From assembly GCA_942493335.1 (NCBI GenBank), contig OW818693.1, forward strand, positions 248,001 to 312,000: 64,000 nt of DNA. The letters run 5' to 3'. Made by a program: the position numbers and the translations under genes. The notes below the pieces were generated by a model that did no database searches, was not told the DNA's origin, and saw nothing but the letters and a program-made list of their open reading frames with translations. Source of the stretch: JAEWSN01 sp942493335 (GTDB taxonomy: Bacteria; Bacillota; Clostridia; DSM-8532). The number at the start of each line of letters is the position of its first letter. Position 1 is the stretch's first letter. This document shows, piece after piece, positions 51,342 to 59,877 of this stretch.

Positions 51342-51406
51342 GCATCTTTGACCGGGTTTGCACAGTCCGTTTGCACCAGGGGTTTACAGAAAGGCAGGAT
51401 GGAAAC

Positions 51407-52423
51407 ATGTCAAGTGAACATCTCGTTTCCCTCGAACACAAACCGGAAATCATTGAAAAGGTCGGCACGCCGCTGACCTTCCGCCCGGACGTGCGCGTTC
51501 TCGATTGCACGGTCCGTGACGGCGGCCTCGTCACGAACTTCAGTTTTTCAGACGACATGGTCCGTGCCCTGTATCTGGCGTTGGCGGAAGCCGGAGTCGA
51601 TTACATGGAAGTCGGCTACAAGGCGTCAAAGAAGATTTTCTCGCCTGAAAAATTTGGCAAATGGAAATTCAGCACGGAGGAAGACATCCGCAAGGTTCTG
51701 GGGGATCGACCGGATGGCCCGCGGCTTTCGGTGATGGCCGACGCGGAACGGACCGACTATCATACGGACATTCTTCCGAAAAGCGAGAGTGTGGTGGATC
51801 TTGTCCGCATCGCCACCTATGTGCATCAGCTTCCCACCGCATTGGACATGATCAAGGATGCCAAGGACAAGGGTTATGAAACCGCCATCAATCTCATGGC
51901 GGCTTCCACCGTGAATGAGCATGAACTGGAGGAGGCCATCGGGATCTTTGCGGATTCCGATGTCGACATCATCTACCTGGTGGACAGCTTCGGCAGCTTT
52001 TACAGTGAGATCACCCGTGACTATGTAAACCGGTACATGGTTCAGGCACGCAGGGGCGGCAAGAAGCTCGGCATCCATGCGCACAACAACCAGCAGCTGG
52101 CCTTCTCCAACACGATCGAAGCCCTCATCATGGGGACCAGTTATGTGGACACGACCGTATACGGTCTGGGCCGCGGTGCGGGAAACTGCCATACGGAACT
52201 GATGCTTGGCTTCCTCAAAAACCCGAAATATCATGTTCGGCCCTTGCTGAAGGTCATCGACGAATATGTCGCACCCTTGAAGAAAACCGAACACTGGGGG
52301 TTCGACATACCCTACATGCTCACGGGACAGTTCAATGTCCATCCCCAACCCGCCATCAAGTACATCAAAAACCCGGACGGAACCTATACGGATTTCTATG
52401 ATGGGTTGATGGAAGAGGATTGA
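51407..52423 (+). CDS. DRE-TIM metallolyase family aldolase-like enzyme
   Basis: This is a 338-residue TIM-barrel protein related to HMG-CoA lyase, isopropylmalate synthase and 4-hydroxy-2-oxovalerate aldolase. The family signature is LDCTVRDGGLVTNFSF. The metal-binding motif is IHAHNNQQLAFSN, and YGLGRGAGNCHTELML lies near the active site. There is no regulatory LeuA dimer domain. The ATG at 51407 is preceded by AAGGCAGGA. The reaction is unknown; it stands alone behind a regulated-looking leader. Confidence 0.82.
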   Translation: MSSEHLVSLEHKPEIIEKVGTPLTFRPDVRVLDCTVRDGGLVTNFSFSDDMVRALYLALAEAGVDYMEVGYKASKKIFSPEKFGKWKFSTEEDIRKVLGDRPDGPRLSVMADAERTDYHTDILPKSESVVDLVRIATYVHQLPTALDMIKDAKDKGYETAINLMAASTVNEHELEEAIGIFADSDVDIIYLVDSFGSFYSEITRDYVNRYMVQARRGGKKLGIHAHNNQQLAFSNTIEALIMGTSYVDTTVYGLGRGAGNCHTELMLGFLKNPKYHVRPLLKVIDEYVAPLKKTEHWGFDIPYMLTGQFNVHPQPAIKYIKNPDGTYTDFYDGLMEED

Positions 52424-52740
52424 GCCGATTTCTGCATCCTTCCGGTTCTCGTTGACCGGTTTGCGTTCGGTTGCCATCTACAATCGTGGATTTGGCGGAT
52501 ATGTCATTCAGGATCTTTTAGCGTCCATAGAGGAGTGAATCTTCGAGCTGGAGCCATATCTGTGGCCTGATGCTTATGCGGTCATCCTACAGAATCTGAA
52601 GGAATATCTGTAGAGGCATCCATGTCATTCTGCTATATCGAGTGCGAGATCATGAAAAGGCAGATCCACCCGCCAGGTATTGGGGGTGGATCTGCCTTTT
52701 TCCCATTCCTTGGGTTGCATCAAAAAAAGCAGGAAGGGAC
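52424..52740 (+). other. Non-coding stretch after the aldolase gene
   Basis: Apart from the terminator at 52655-52702 I see no gene or repeat here. A 23-codon coding-like stretch at 52542-52613 lacks a start and is not called. Confidence 0.45.
52655..52702 (+). terminator. Strong intrinsic terminator before the MarR gene
   Basis: AAAAGGCAGATCCACCC (52655-52671) pairs with GGGTGGATCTGCCTTTT (52684-52700), a 17-bp perfect stem followed by T. Confidence 0.85.
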
Positions 52741-52769
52741 TTGACAAACATAAACTTGCATCATACAAT
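52741..52769 (+). promoter_or_regulatory. marR promoter with embedded operator
   Basis: TTGACA (52741-52746) and TACAAT (52764-52769) are 17 bases apart. The 13-mer TTGCATCATACAA at 52756-52768 overlaps the -10 and recurs exactly upstream of the permease gene, so it is a good candidate for the MarR operator. Confidence 0.75.
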
Positions 52770-52795
52770 AAATGCATACAGCAGGGAGGAACAAC

Positions 52796-53266
52796 ATGAA
52801 TCCAATCAACGATGGAAAGAAGACAACGGACAATCTGGATGAGATGGGGGACATGGTCACGCGTCTGGTACGCGTCTGCCAGTTGTTCGAACGGGATCAG
52901 ATCATCGTCCACGGTGTCACCACGTCCCAGTGCCATTGTCTGCTCGAACTGAAGAAGACAGGCATGCAGTCCATGCAGGAAATCAGCCAGAAACTCAACC
53001 TGAACACCAGCACGGTCACGCGTGTGGCGGCTTTGCTTGTCCGGGACGGCTACATCCGCCGTATTCATGACGAGAAGGACAGGCGATGTGTCTGTCTGGA
53101 ACTGACCAAGGCGGGGCTGGAGAAAGCGGAACAATTGCAGGAAAGCATCCGGGCGTATTATGGAAAAATGGTGAGAAACATTCCGGAAGGCCGGATGGAA
53201 GCCATACGCCAGGCTGTCTCGGAACTGCAGGCCGCCTTTGAGGCGGCAAATCCCAACTGCTGCTGA
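52796..53266 (+). CDS. MarR-family regulator rich in cysteine pairs
   Basis: This is a 156-residue winged-helix regulator. The recognition region is ISQKLNLNTSTVTRVAALLV and the wing IHDEKDRRCVCLELT. Seven Cys are present, six of them in close pairs: 46 and 48 (QCHC), 98 and 100 (CVC), and the final 155-156. Such pairs suggest sensing of a thiol-reactive metal, metalloid or oxidant. ATG 52796 has GGGAGG upstream. It probably represses itself and the permease downstream through shared sites. Confidence 0.88.
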   Translation: MNPINDGKKTTDNLDEMGDMVTRLVRVCQLFERDQIIVHGVTTSQCHCLLELKKTGMQSMQEISQKLNLNTSTVTRVAALLVRDGYIRRIHDEKDRRCVCLELTKAGLEKAEQLQESIRAYYGKMVRNIPEGRMEAIRQAVSELQAAFEAANPNCC

Positions 53267-53334
53267 GTGCATCGGGTTTCGATGTGTGTCATGCGGAGGG
53301 TCAGCCTGATATCATGAAATAATTTACACGATAT

Positions 53335-53391
53335 TTGCATCATACAAAATAAGCACCATACAATATGATATCTGAAACTTGTATTATACAA
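53335..53391 (+). promoter_or_regulatory. Permease promoter region with repeated MarR-type operators
   Basis: TTGCATCATACAA at 53335-53347 is identical to the site in the marR promoter. A 10/13 match, AAGCACCATACAA, lies at 53351-53363, and a perfect palindrome, TTGTATTATACAA, at 53379-53391. TTGCAT (53335-53340) and TACAAT (53359-53364, 18-base spacing) are the likely -35 and -10. Confidence 0.7.
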
Positions 53392-53454
53392 AAATAGCAG
53401 GATGCAATGATGATGCATCGGTTATATGTAAAGACATCACAGGAGGGAACCATC

Positions 53455-54654
53455 ATGATGCAGGCATTGATTGATCTGTTGACCGACACCTTTCGCTATG
53501 TCATCACTTCCGTCACCCACAATTTCTGGGTTCTGGTGTTGGGAATCGGCATTGCGGCCGCAATCCGGGTCTTCGTCGATCCGGAGAAAATGAAAAAGGC
53601 ATTGTCCGGCAAAGCATCCATTTCCATCCCGGGCAGTGTCGCATTCGGTGCCCTGACGCCTTTCTGCGCCTGCGGCACGATGGCGGTCGTTCTCTCCATG
53701 TTTGCAGCCATGCTGCCGTGGGGGCCTGTCATGGCGTTTCTTGTTTCCTCTCCGTTGATGAGTCCTGACGGATTTGTCCTGATGTCAGGCGTCCTCGGGG
53801 TGAAGTTCGCGGTCAGCCTGACTGTTGCCTCCATCGTCATGGGGCTGGGAGCCGGCCTTGTCGCCGAGATGATTTCCAGGCGGACAAAGTGGCTGGACAA
53901 CCAGCTCCGACATGCATTGCCTGATGAAATGGGCGTTTCAGCGTCCGTGGGAGCCTCGAACGCCGGGAAGGAGCCTGGAAAACAGGGATGTGGCTGTGGA
54001 TCAGGTTCAGGAAACGGTTCCAGGAAAATCTCCGGAACCGCCTTTGCAATCGACTCAGGAATCGGCATCGGAACCGGCACCGGGAAGGATACCGGCGCCG
54101 GGAAGAATGCCGAAGGCGGAAAAACACGGAAGAAATATGTCCTTGCAGCAAGAAACATGGATGATATTGAATGTGGCTGTGAGGGGGAAGGCATTCTGCG
54201 TGTGCAGAATACAAGCGTGGAGGACCCAGTCCCCATGGCGCCCGCCGGCAAACTCCGGGAAATGCTCGACGTCATCGTTGATCTTGGCTTGAAGCAGATC
54301 CTTCCGATGTTCATGGTGTTTGCCGGCATCGGATACCTTATCAACCGTTTCATTCCCGCAGCCTGGATTCAAATGCTTTTCGGCGCGGACAAGTGGTACT
54401 CCATTCCCTTGGCGGCTTTGATCGGCCTGCCGATGTATGTGTCCGGGGATGGCAGCATCCCGTTGATCCGCTCCCTGCTGGACAGCGGTGCCGGCGCCGG
54501 CGCCATCATGGCATTTATGATTACAGGCCCTGGAACAAGTGCTGGCGTCATCGCCGGCATCGGGACCATCTTGAAAGGACGCGCCATCCTGCTATACATA
54601 TCACTCATCCTTGTCGGCGGCATTCTTTCCGGTTACATCTATCAGCTGCTGTGA
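53455..54654 (+). CDS. DUF318/ArsP-like permease with Cys/Gly-rich loop
   Basis: This is a 399-residue membrane protein with eight or so helices in two halves. The first half shows the family motif TPFCACGTMAVVLSMFAA (Cys71, Cys73), the second LMYVSGDGSIPLIRSLL-like sequence and TGPGTSAGVIAGIG. A long loop (residues 160-265) is Gly-rich with Cys clusters QGCGCGSG and ECGCEGEG. ArsP members export trivalent organoarsenicals; others are unassigned. ATG 53455 has AGGAGGG upstream. Regulation by the upstream MarR protein is likely. Confidence 0.85.
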   Translation: MMQALIDLLTDTFRYVITSVTHNFWVLVLGIGIAAAIRVFVDPEKMKKALSGKASISIPGSVAFGALTPFCACGTMAVVLSMFAAMLPWGPVMAFLVSSPLMSPDGFVLMSGVLGVKFAVSLTVASIVMGLGAGLVAEMISRRTKWLDNQLRHALPDEMGVSASVGASNAGKEPGKQGCGCGSGSGNGSRKISGTAFAIDSGIGIGTGTGKDTGAGKNAEGGKTRKKYVLAARNMDDIECGCEGEGILRVQNTSVEDPVPMAPAGKLREMLDVIVDLGLKQILPMFMVFAGIGYLINRFIPAAWIQMLFGADKWYSIPLAALIGLPMYVSGDGSIPLIRSLLDSGAGAGAIMAFMITGPGTSAGVIAGIGTILKGRAILLYISLILVGGILSGYIYQLL

Positions 54655-54742
54655 ACTGAATCGAGACGAATCCAGAGCTTTCCGCACTTCAGGTGTGATG
54701 AGGCACCAATAGGCGGGATGCATCCGCTGCGGTGAAACCCAT

Positions 54743-54784
54743 GGAAACCGGCCCGACAAAATGGATTTGTGCGGACCGGTTTCC
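54743..54784. terminator. Possible terminator after the permease
   Basis: GGAAACCGG (54743-54751) pairs with CCGGTTTCC (54776-54784), with an inner ACAAA/TTTGT. There is no T run. Confidence 0.4.
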
Positions 54785-54850
54785 CATGCTATCATGAGTA
54801 TGTTTCAACCTATTCCTATGAATTCACTAGGCGAAGGGACAAAATCCATC

Positions 54851-55612
54851 ATGTTGCATGCATTCTCCAGAACCGAGCTCCTGATTGGAAAAGAAGGTTT
54901 GAATCGATTGAAAGACGCGAAGGTAGCTGTTTTCGGCATCGGCGGCGTCGGATCCTATACGGTGGAAGGTCTGGTTCGTGCCGGTGTCGGCAAGTTTGTT
55001 CTGGTGGACGACGACTGCGTCTGTCTGACCAACCTGAACCGGCAGCTGCATGCCACAAGGAAAACCATCGGAAAGCCCAAGGTGGAGGTCATGCGGGACC
55101 GCATCCTGGAAATCAATCCCGATGCCGAAGTGGAGATCCAGCAGAAATTCTACATGCCGGATTGTGCCGAAGCGCTCATTCGGAATGATTACGACTATAT
55201 TGTGGATGCGATTGACACGGTCACGGCGAAGGTGGATCTCGTGGTGCGTGCGCAGGAAGCCGGCATCCCGATCATCAGCTGCATGGGGGCGGGCAACAAG
55301 TTGGATCCGACCCGATTTGAAGTGGCGGATTTGTCGAAGACGACCGTGTGTCCGCTGGCCCGCGTCATGCGGCGTGAACTGAAGCTACGCGGCATCACCC
55401 ACCTGAAAGTGGTCTATTCGAAAGAGGAAACCACCACGCCGGTTGAATCAGAAGAAAATAGTTGTGCCGCTGGATGCGTTTGCCCGAAGGGAAGCACCCG
55501 TACCTGTACCATCCGCAGGCAGATCCCGGGCAGTATGTCCTTTGTGCCTTCCGTTGCGGGACTGATTCTTGCAGGAGAAGTGATCAAGGATCTTGTCGGG
55601 ATCACCAAATAG
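54851..55612 (+). CDS. tcdA: TcdA-like E1/ThiF-fold tRNA t6A dehydratase
   Basis: This 253-residue ATP-dependent enzyme of the ThiF/MoeB/E1 superfamily is closest to TcdA (CsdL), which cyclises t6A37 in tRNA. The nucleotide loop is VAVFGIGGVGSYTVEGLVRA, followed by LVDDDCVCLTNLNRQLHA. The middle motif YIVDAIDTVTAKVDLV and the ISCMGAGNKLDPTRFEVADL segment match. Two Cys clusters near the end (CAAGCVC) could bind zinc. ATG 54851 with GAAGGGA upstream is chosen. Confidence 0.9.
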   Translation: MLHAFSRTELLIGKEGLNRLKDAKVAVFGIGGVGSYTVEGLVRAGVGKFVLVDDDCVCLTNLNRQLHATRKTIGKPKVEVMRDRILEINPDAEVEIQQKFYMPDCAEALIRNDYDYIVDAIDTVTAKVDLVVRAQEAGIPIISCMGAGNKLDPTRFEVADLSKTTVCPLARVMRRELKLRGITHLKVVYSKEETTTPVESEENSCAAGCVCPKGSTRTCTIRRQIPGSMSFVPSVAGLILAGEVIKDLVGITK

Positions 55613-55622
55613 GGAGGATGGA

Positions 55623-56069
55623 ATGAACGCTACCTTTTATATGATGCTGCTTGGTGTTTTACTGTGCATGGGTGAGTTGATGCTGGTCAACCTGTTGCTG
55701 TCCATGAAGCGTAAAAAAGCGGGAGGACCCCGTCTCCCCGGCGCCTTGCCGGTTGAGGACGCGGAGATGTCCGCAGAGGACAGGGAAGAGGTTGTCAACC
55801 GGTCCTCAGGTTCGTTCATTCGGCTGATGGCTGCCATTCTTGTGATGCAGTTGATTCTGATGGCACTTTTCTTCACTGGCCAGATGGCCACACTGCCGGT
55901 TTGGCTCGGGACGCTCTATTGGCTGATCTGTTCGTTGGGCGGGATCGTGATGGGGATTCTGTCTGCGCTTCGTTTGCGCCGCATCACGGTTTTCGGCCAG
56001 GCGATTGCCTGGATCGGCATCTTTCAGTTCATGTTTCTGATGCTGATGTTCTTGATTTCCTCCATGTGA
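55623..56069 (+). CDS. Small membrane protein of unknown function
   Basis: This is a 148-residue protein with four predicted membrane helices (near residues 4-25, 65-85, 90-112 and 122-146) and a charged loop after the first helix. No motif is recognised. GGGAGGATGGA precedes the ATG, ten bases after tcdA, so it is probably in the same operon. Confidence 0.65.
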   Translation: MNATFYMMLLGVLLCMGELMLVNLLLSMKRKKAGGPRLPGALPVEDAEMSAEDREEVVNRSSGSFIRLMAAILVMQLILMALFFTGQMATLPVWLGTLYWLICSLGGIVMGILSALRLRRITVFGQAIAWIGIFQFMFLMLMFLISSM

Positions 56070-56090
56070 TCAACCAAGCTGCCCATCTCT

Positions 56091-57149
56091 TCACAGATCA
56101 TATTTTGCAGGATTGAACTTTTCTGACTCACAGGCATCGATCATCTCGGAAAGGAAGGTCTCTTCTGAATCCGGGATGCTGTCGATCTGCCGGGCCATCA
56201 CATCCAGATAGGCGAGTTCCCTGTCGTCGACATGGATTTCCTTTTGAAGGATGGCTTCCCGGATGGTTTCCAGGGCCGCCTGGGCAGCCACGACCGAGCG
56301 TTTGAACGGTGTGTTTTCCCGGATGATCTTTCGGGAAATGTCCACCACGACATCCGGCCGAAGCACCAGCGCCTGCGGATCGTGGTAAACATCGGATTCG
56401 GAGAGCCAGTCACGCAACTCTACCGCATGGCGGTGATCCTTGGAGGAAGCTACATTCATCAGCCGGCAGTCGTAGACGAGTTGTTCCATGGAAACCGTGG
56501 GGGCCATGCCGCCCAGCAGCTTGATGTTCTGGACGGACTCGTTGCTCCAAAGGTCTGTCACGCATGCCGCAATGTTGCCGACAGGGCTGAAATGCGCACA
56601 GGTACTGGATTTACCTTCCAATGAGATCGGTGCTCCGGTTATCGCCTTTACGTAAACGCCTTCATAACCGCAATCCTTGTGGGGACCGACAGCACCTTCC
56701 TCAATGGCGACGAGGCTGCGTACGGCGGAGATCACACGGATGACGGCGGCAAACACTTTTGGCACCATGCCGCGGTCCGCGAGAACCATGGCGGTGTTCG
56801 CGAATCCGCAGGCGGTGTCCCCTGCGGCAAAGACACCGGTTTTATCGGCGATGGACTTGATGTTTCCCCAGAGCCGCGACATGTCCTTTGCACCCAGAAT
56901 GCCGAGTGCGAAAATGGACTTGTCCAGCTCGCAGTACAGGATGGCGTCGTCGTGGACATCCTTCCCGCCGATGGATTCGATGGCGAGGAAGTCGGCGCCG
57001 GCCTTGGCCCCGCCCTCAAAGGTCTCCATGACGGAGTCCCAATGGGAGCCGTGCCACATGTGCGGGGAGTTCCGATCCTCGCGGATATCGACAGGTGTCA
57101 GGCGGATGGCGCCCTTGAGTCCATACTTTGCTTCCTGTTCATCCAGCAC
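56091..57149 (-). CDS. MtaB-like methanol:corrinoid methyltransferase, N-terminus missing (possible pseudogene)
   Basis: This is a 352-residue product with the catalytic part of MtaB, which moves the methyl of methanol to a corrinoid protein. The three zinc ligands fit: Glu58 in AIESIGGKD, Cys114 in AGDTACGFANTAM and Cys184 in GKSSTCAHFS. The only usable start is GTG 57149. The frame stays open and MtaB-like upstream to about 57215 (AEIELLPPTTYNPAWGIEIT) but meets TAA at 57327-57329 with no ATG. About 70-100 residues are lost. No mtaC or mtaA lies nearby. Confidence 0.8.
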   Translation of the reverse strand: MLDEQEAKYGLKGAIRLTPVDIREDRNSPHMWHGSHWDSVMETFEGGAKAGADFLAIESIGGKDVHDDAILYCELDKSIFALGILGAKDMSRLWGNIKSIADKTGVFAAGDTACGFANTAMVLADRGMVPKVFAAVIRVISAVRSLVAIEEGAVGPHKDCGYEGVYVKAITGAPISLEGKSSTCAHFSPVGNIAACVTDLWSNESVQNIKLLGGMAPTVSMEQLVYDCRLMNVASSKDHRHAVELRDWLSESDVYHDPQALVLRPDVVVDISRKIIRENTPFKRSVVAAQAALETIREAILQKEIHVDDRELAYLDVMARQIDSIPDSEETFLSEMIDACESEKFNPAKYDL

Positions 57150-57403
57150 ATCCCGGACGATTTTTGTTATTTCGATTCCCCAGGCCGGATTGTAAGTGGT
57201 GGGGGGAAGCAGCTCGATTTCCGCGACGAAACCAGGAAGAACTTTCTTGCCTTCCCTGTCACGATCTTGAGCACTATCCTTCGGAGATGGGATTGACAGG
57301 GAACATCCGGGGATGCAATCATGACGTTAGTACAAAAACTCGCTGTGGCGAGGTTATCTTCAGGACTCATGAATCAATCCAGGTGAAGCTTGCGGAGGCG
57401 CAG

Positions 57404-58645
57404 ATGAGCAACATGGATAACAGGGCAGGAAAATTGAATTGGAACGTTGATCCTCGTCATGACAAGGAAGATGGGTTGCTCCGAGAAGTGGAAAGAAAGA
57501 ACACGGAGTGTCTGAAATGGGATGCGCTGGACCAGCGCTTCGGGGATCCGGACTTGATTGCGATGTGGGTTGCGGATATGGATTTCGCGGCGCCGCAGCC
57601 GGTTCTGGATGCGCTGCATGAACGGGTGGCACATGGCGCATTCGGATATCATGTAGCATCGGACGGTTGGCGGAACGCTTTCATCGATTGGGAGCAGACG
57701 CGGCATGAATGCAGGATCGAGCCGGAATGGCTCCGTTACACGCCTGGTATCGTGCCTGCCGTTTACTGGCTGGTCAATCTGTTGACGGAACCCGGCGATG
57801 CCTGCCTGATCCAGACGCCAGTCTATTACCCGTTCCACCACGCAGTCCGGGATACCGGCCGTACCCTTGTATGCAGCGATCTGCAGAATAACGGGGGAAT
57901 CTATTCCATCGACTTTGAACGCTTTGAGCGCGATATCGTGGAGAATGGCGTCAGGTTGTTTATTCTCTGCTCCCCGCACAACCCGGTGGGGAGGGTCTGG
58001 ACACGGGACGAGTTGTCGACGATGCTGCACATCTGCGCCAAACACAAGGTTTTTGTCCTGTCCGACGAAATCCACCAGGACATCATTCTCGGAGAACGCA
58101 GGCACATACCAACCGCCTTGGTGGCTGAGGACACTTCACGGCTCATCACCCTGAACTCCGCCTCGAAGACGTTCAACCTGGCGAGTTTGGAGAATGCGAC
58201 GCTTGTGATTCCTGATCCTGATGTGCGGGCAAAGTACGATCAATTCATCGGTACATACAACCCGGGTGGCGGAAATGTGCTTGGTTTTGTTGCTGTGGAA
58301 GCGGCCTATCGGCATGGCGCATCCTGGCTGGAAGCGCTGCTTGATGTGCTCCGGCAGAATGAAGCGTTTATCCGTGAAGCCTTTGCAAAGGAGTTGCCGG
58401 AAGTGATCCTCTCCCCTCTGGAGGGAACCTACCTGTTGTGGGCGGATCTTCGCGGCCTCCTGTCGGAAGACCAAATCAAGGAATTCATGCTGAAGGAATG
58501 CGGCGTCGCTGTTGATTACGGTGTTTGGTTCGGAGACGCGGGCAAGGGGTTCATCCGGTTGAATCTTGCGACTCCCGGATGGCGCGTGGAGAAAGTGGCA
58601 AGGCGCATCATCGAGGCAGGCAAAAAGGTGCGCGCATCCATGTAA
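57404..58645 (+). CDS. patB: PatB/MalY-type PLP-dependent C-S beta-lyase
   Basis: This is a 413-residue fold-I PLP enzyme of the cystathionine beta-lyase/MalY group. WDALDQRFGDPDLIAMWVAD, FGYHVASDGWRNAFIDW, ILCSPHNPVGRVW and LSDEIHQDIIL are family segments; the PLP lysine lies in LNSASKTFNLASLENA. ATG 57404 has GGAGG five bases upstream. It is followed by a terminator and cysK, a sulfur-amino-acid setting. Confidence 0.92.
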   Translation: MSNMDNRAGKLNWNVDPRHDKEDGLLREVERKNTECLKWDALDQRFGDPDLIAMWVADMDFAAPQPVLDALHERVAHGAFGYHVASDGWRNAFIDWEQTRHECRIEPEWLRYTPGIVPAVYWLVNLLTEPGDACLIQTPVYYPFHHAVRDTGRTLVCSDLQNNGGIYSIDFERFERDIVENGVRLFILCSPHNPVGRVWTRDELSTMLHICAKHKVFVLSDEIHQDIILGERRHIPTALVAEDTSRLITLNSASKTFNLASLENATLVIPDPDVRAKYDQFIGTYNPGGGNVLGFVAVEAAYRHGASWLEALLDVLRQNEAFIREAFAKELPEVILSPLEGTYLLWADLRGLLSEDQIKEFMLKECGVAVDYGVWFGDAGKGFIRLNLATPGWRVEKVARRIIEAGKKVRASM

Positions 58646-58666
58646 CGGAATCCTGCAGGACATATG

Positions 58667-58701
58667 GCGGCTATCCCACTGAAATGGGATGGCCGCTTTT
58701 T
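58667..58701 (+). terminator. Intrinsic terminator after patB
   Basis: GCGGCTATCCCA and TGGGATGGCCGC pair with one mismatch around CTGAAA (58667-58696), followed by TTTTT to 58701. Confidence 0.85.
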
Positions 58702-58729
58702 GTTATGCTCATCATAAGAAATAAATCCA

Positions 58730-58790
58730 ATCGAAATACTTGACAATAATTTTGCGGGCCTTTATGATAATAAAAACACATCGGAATACT
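58730..58790 (+). promoter_or_regulatory. cysK promoter flanked by 11-bp direct repeats
   Basis: TTGACA (58740-58745) and TATGAT (58763-58768) are 17 bases apart. ATCGAAATACT (58730-58740) and ATCGGAATACT (58780-58790) flank the promoter exactly 50 bases apart. The repeats could bind a sulfur-responsive regulator; CymR-type control is one possibility. Confidence 0.7.
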
Positions 58791-58890
58791 AATGAAAGAA
58801 GCAAATCTGTTCAGCTTCAAGAATCCGCCCGTCCCAGCCAGCATCAAACCACAGATGCGAAGGAAACACACTGAAAGGAAGGAAATCAAT

Positions 58891-59826
58891 ATGGCACGTA
58901 TTGCGAAGAATCTGACGGACCTGATTGGAAACACACCCTTGCTGGAGCTTGGAAACTATGCCAGGGATCTTCACCTTGAAGCGAAGCTGGTCGCCAAGCT
59001 GGAATCGTTCAATCCCGCCTCCAGTGTGAAGGACCGTATCGGTTATGCCATGATCAAGGATGCGGAGGACAAGGGCAATATCAACAAGGATACGGTGCTC
59101 ATCGAGCCCACCAGCGGCAACACCGGCATCGCACTCGCCTTCGTCGCTGCAGCGAAAGGCTACAGGCTCATTCTGACCATGCCTGAAACATTCTCCGTCG
59201 AACGTCGCAACCTGTTGAAGGCGCTCGGTGCTGAACTCGTCCTGACACCCGGCCCGGACGGCATGGGCGGAGCGATCCGCAAAGCCGAGGAACTCGCTGT
59301 GCAGACACCGAATTCCTACATCCTGCAGCAGTTCAAGAACCCTGCGAATCCTGAAATCCATCGTGTGACCACCGCGGAGGAAATCTGGCGCGACACCGAT
59401 GGAGAGGTCGACATCTTCGTGGGCGGCGTAGGAACCGGCGGAACCATTACGGGTGTTGGGGAAGGCTTGAAGGCCAAGAAACCCGGTGTCCGAATCATCG
59501 CCGTGGAACCGACCGATTCACCGGTCCTTTCCGGTGGCGCAAAGGGTCCGCACAAGATCCAGGGGATCGGAGCCGGCTTTGTTCCAGACAACTTCCATCG
59601 AGAAGTGGTGGACGAAATCTATCAGGTCCGCAATGAGGAAGCGTTCGAGACGTCCAGAAAACTTGCCAGAACCCAAGGCCTTCTGGTCGGCATTTCTTCC
59701 GGTGCGGCAGCTTTCGCAGCCACACAGATCGCCAAACGTCCTGAAAACAAGGGGAAAACCATCGTGGTCCTTCTTCCGGACACCGGCGAACGTTATCTTT
59801 CCACCTCATTGTACCAGGACGCCTGA
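58891..59826 (+). CDS. cysK: Cysteine synthase (O-acetylserine sulfhydrylase)
   Basis: This 311-residue PLP enzyme makes cysteine from O-acetylserine and sulfide. The PLP lysine lies in NPASSVKDRIGYAMI, the substrate loop is EPTSGNTGIALAFVA and the phosphate loop GGVGTGGTITGVGEGLK. The C-terminal SSGAAAFAATQIAKRPE matches. ATG 58891 has GGAAGGA upstream. It is a single gene with its own promoter. Confidence 0.97.
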   Translation: MARIAKNLTDLIGNTPLLELGNYARDLHLEAKLVAKLESFNPASSVKDRIGYAMIKDAEDKGNINKDTVLIEPTSGNTGIALAFVAAAKGYRLILTMPETFSVERRNLLKALGAELVLTPGPDGMGGAIRKAEELAVQTPNSYILQQFKNPANPEIHRVTTAEEIWRDTDGEVDIFVGGVGTGGTITGVGEGLKAKKPGVRIIAVEPTDSPVLSGGAKGPHKIQGIGAGFVPDNFHREVVDEIYQVRNEEAFETSRKLARTQGLLVGISSGAAAFAATQIAKRPENKGKTIVVLLPDTGERYLSTSLYQDA

Positions 59827-59831
59827 ACGGG

Positions 59832-59862
59832 AGCGCGCCGGGAACCCCGCCCGATGCGCGCT
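59832..59862. terminator. Possible terminator between cysK and copZ
   Basis: AGCGCGC (59832-59838) and GCGCGCT (59856-59862) pair, with an inner CGGG/CCCG. It lacks T runs but is correctly placed between convergent genes. Confidence 0.35.
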
Positions 59863-59877
59863 GTCGAATCCGGCTTG

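Larger units (their letters stand above)
51036..51406 (+). other. Gap with terminator, promoter and structured leader, 371 bp
   Basis: This gap contains a terminator-like hairpin after floT, a strong promoter and a roughly 200-base leader for the aldolase-type gene, each listed separately. There is no coding sequence I can support. Confidence 0.6.

Noticed and set aside
52542..52613. 23-codon coding-like stretch (FELEPYLWPDAYAVILQNLK...)
   Set aside because: It has no start codon and follows an in-frame stop; too short to identify as a gene remnant.
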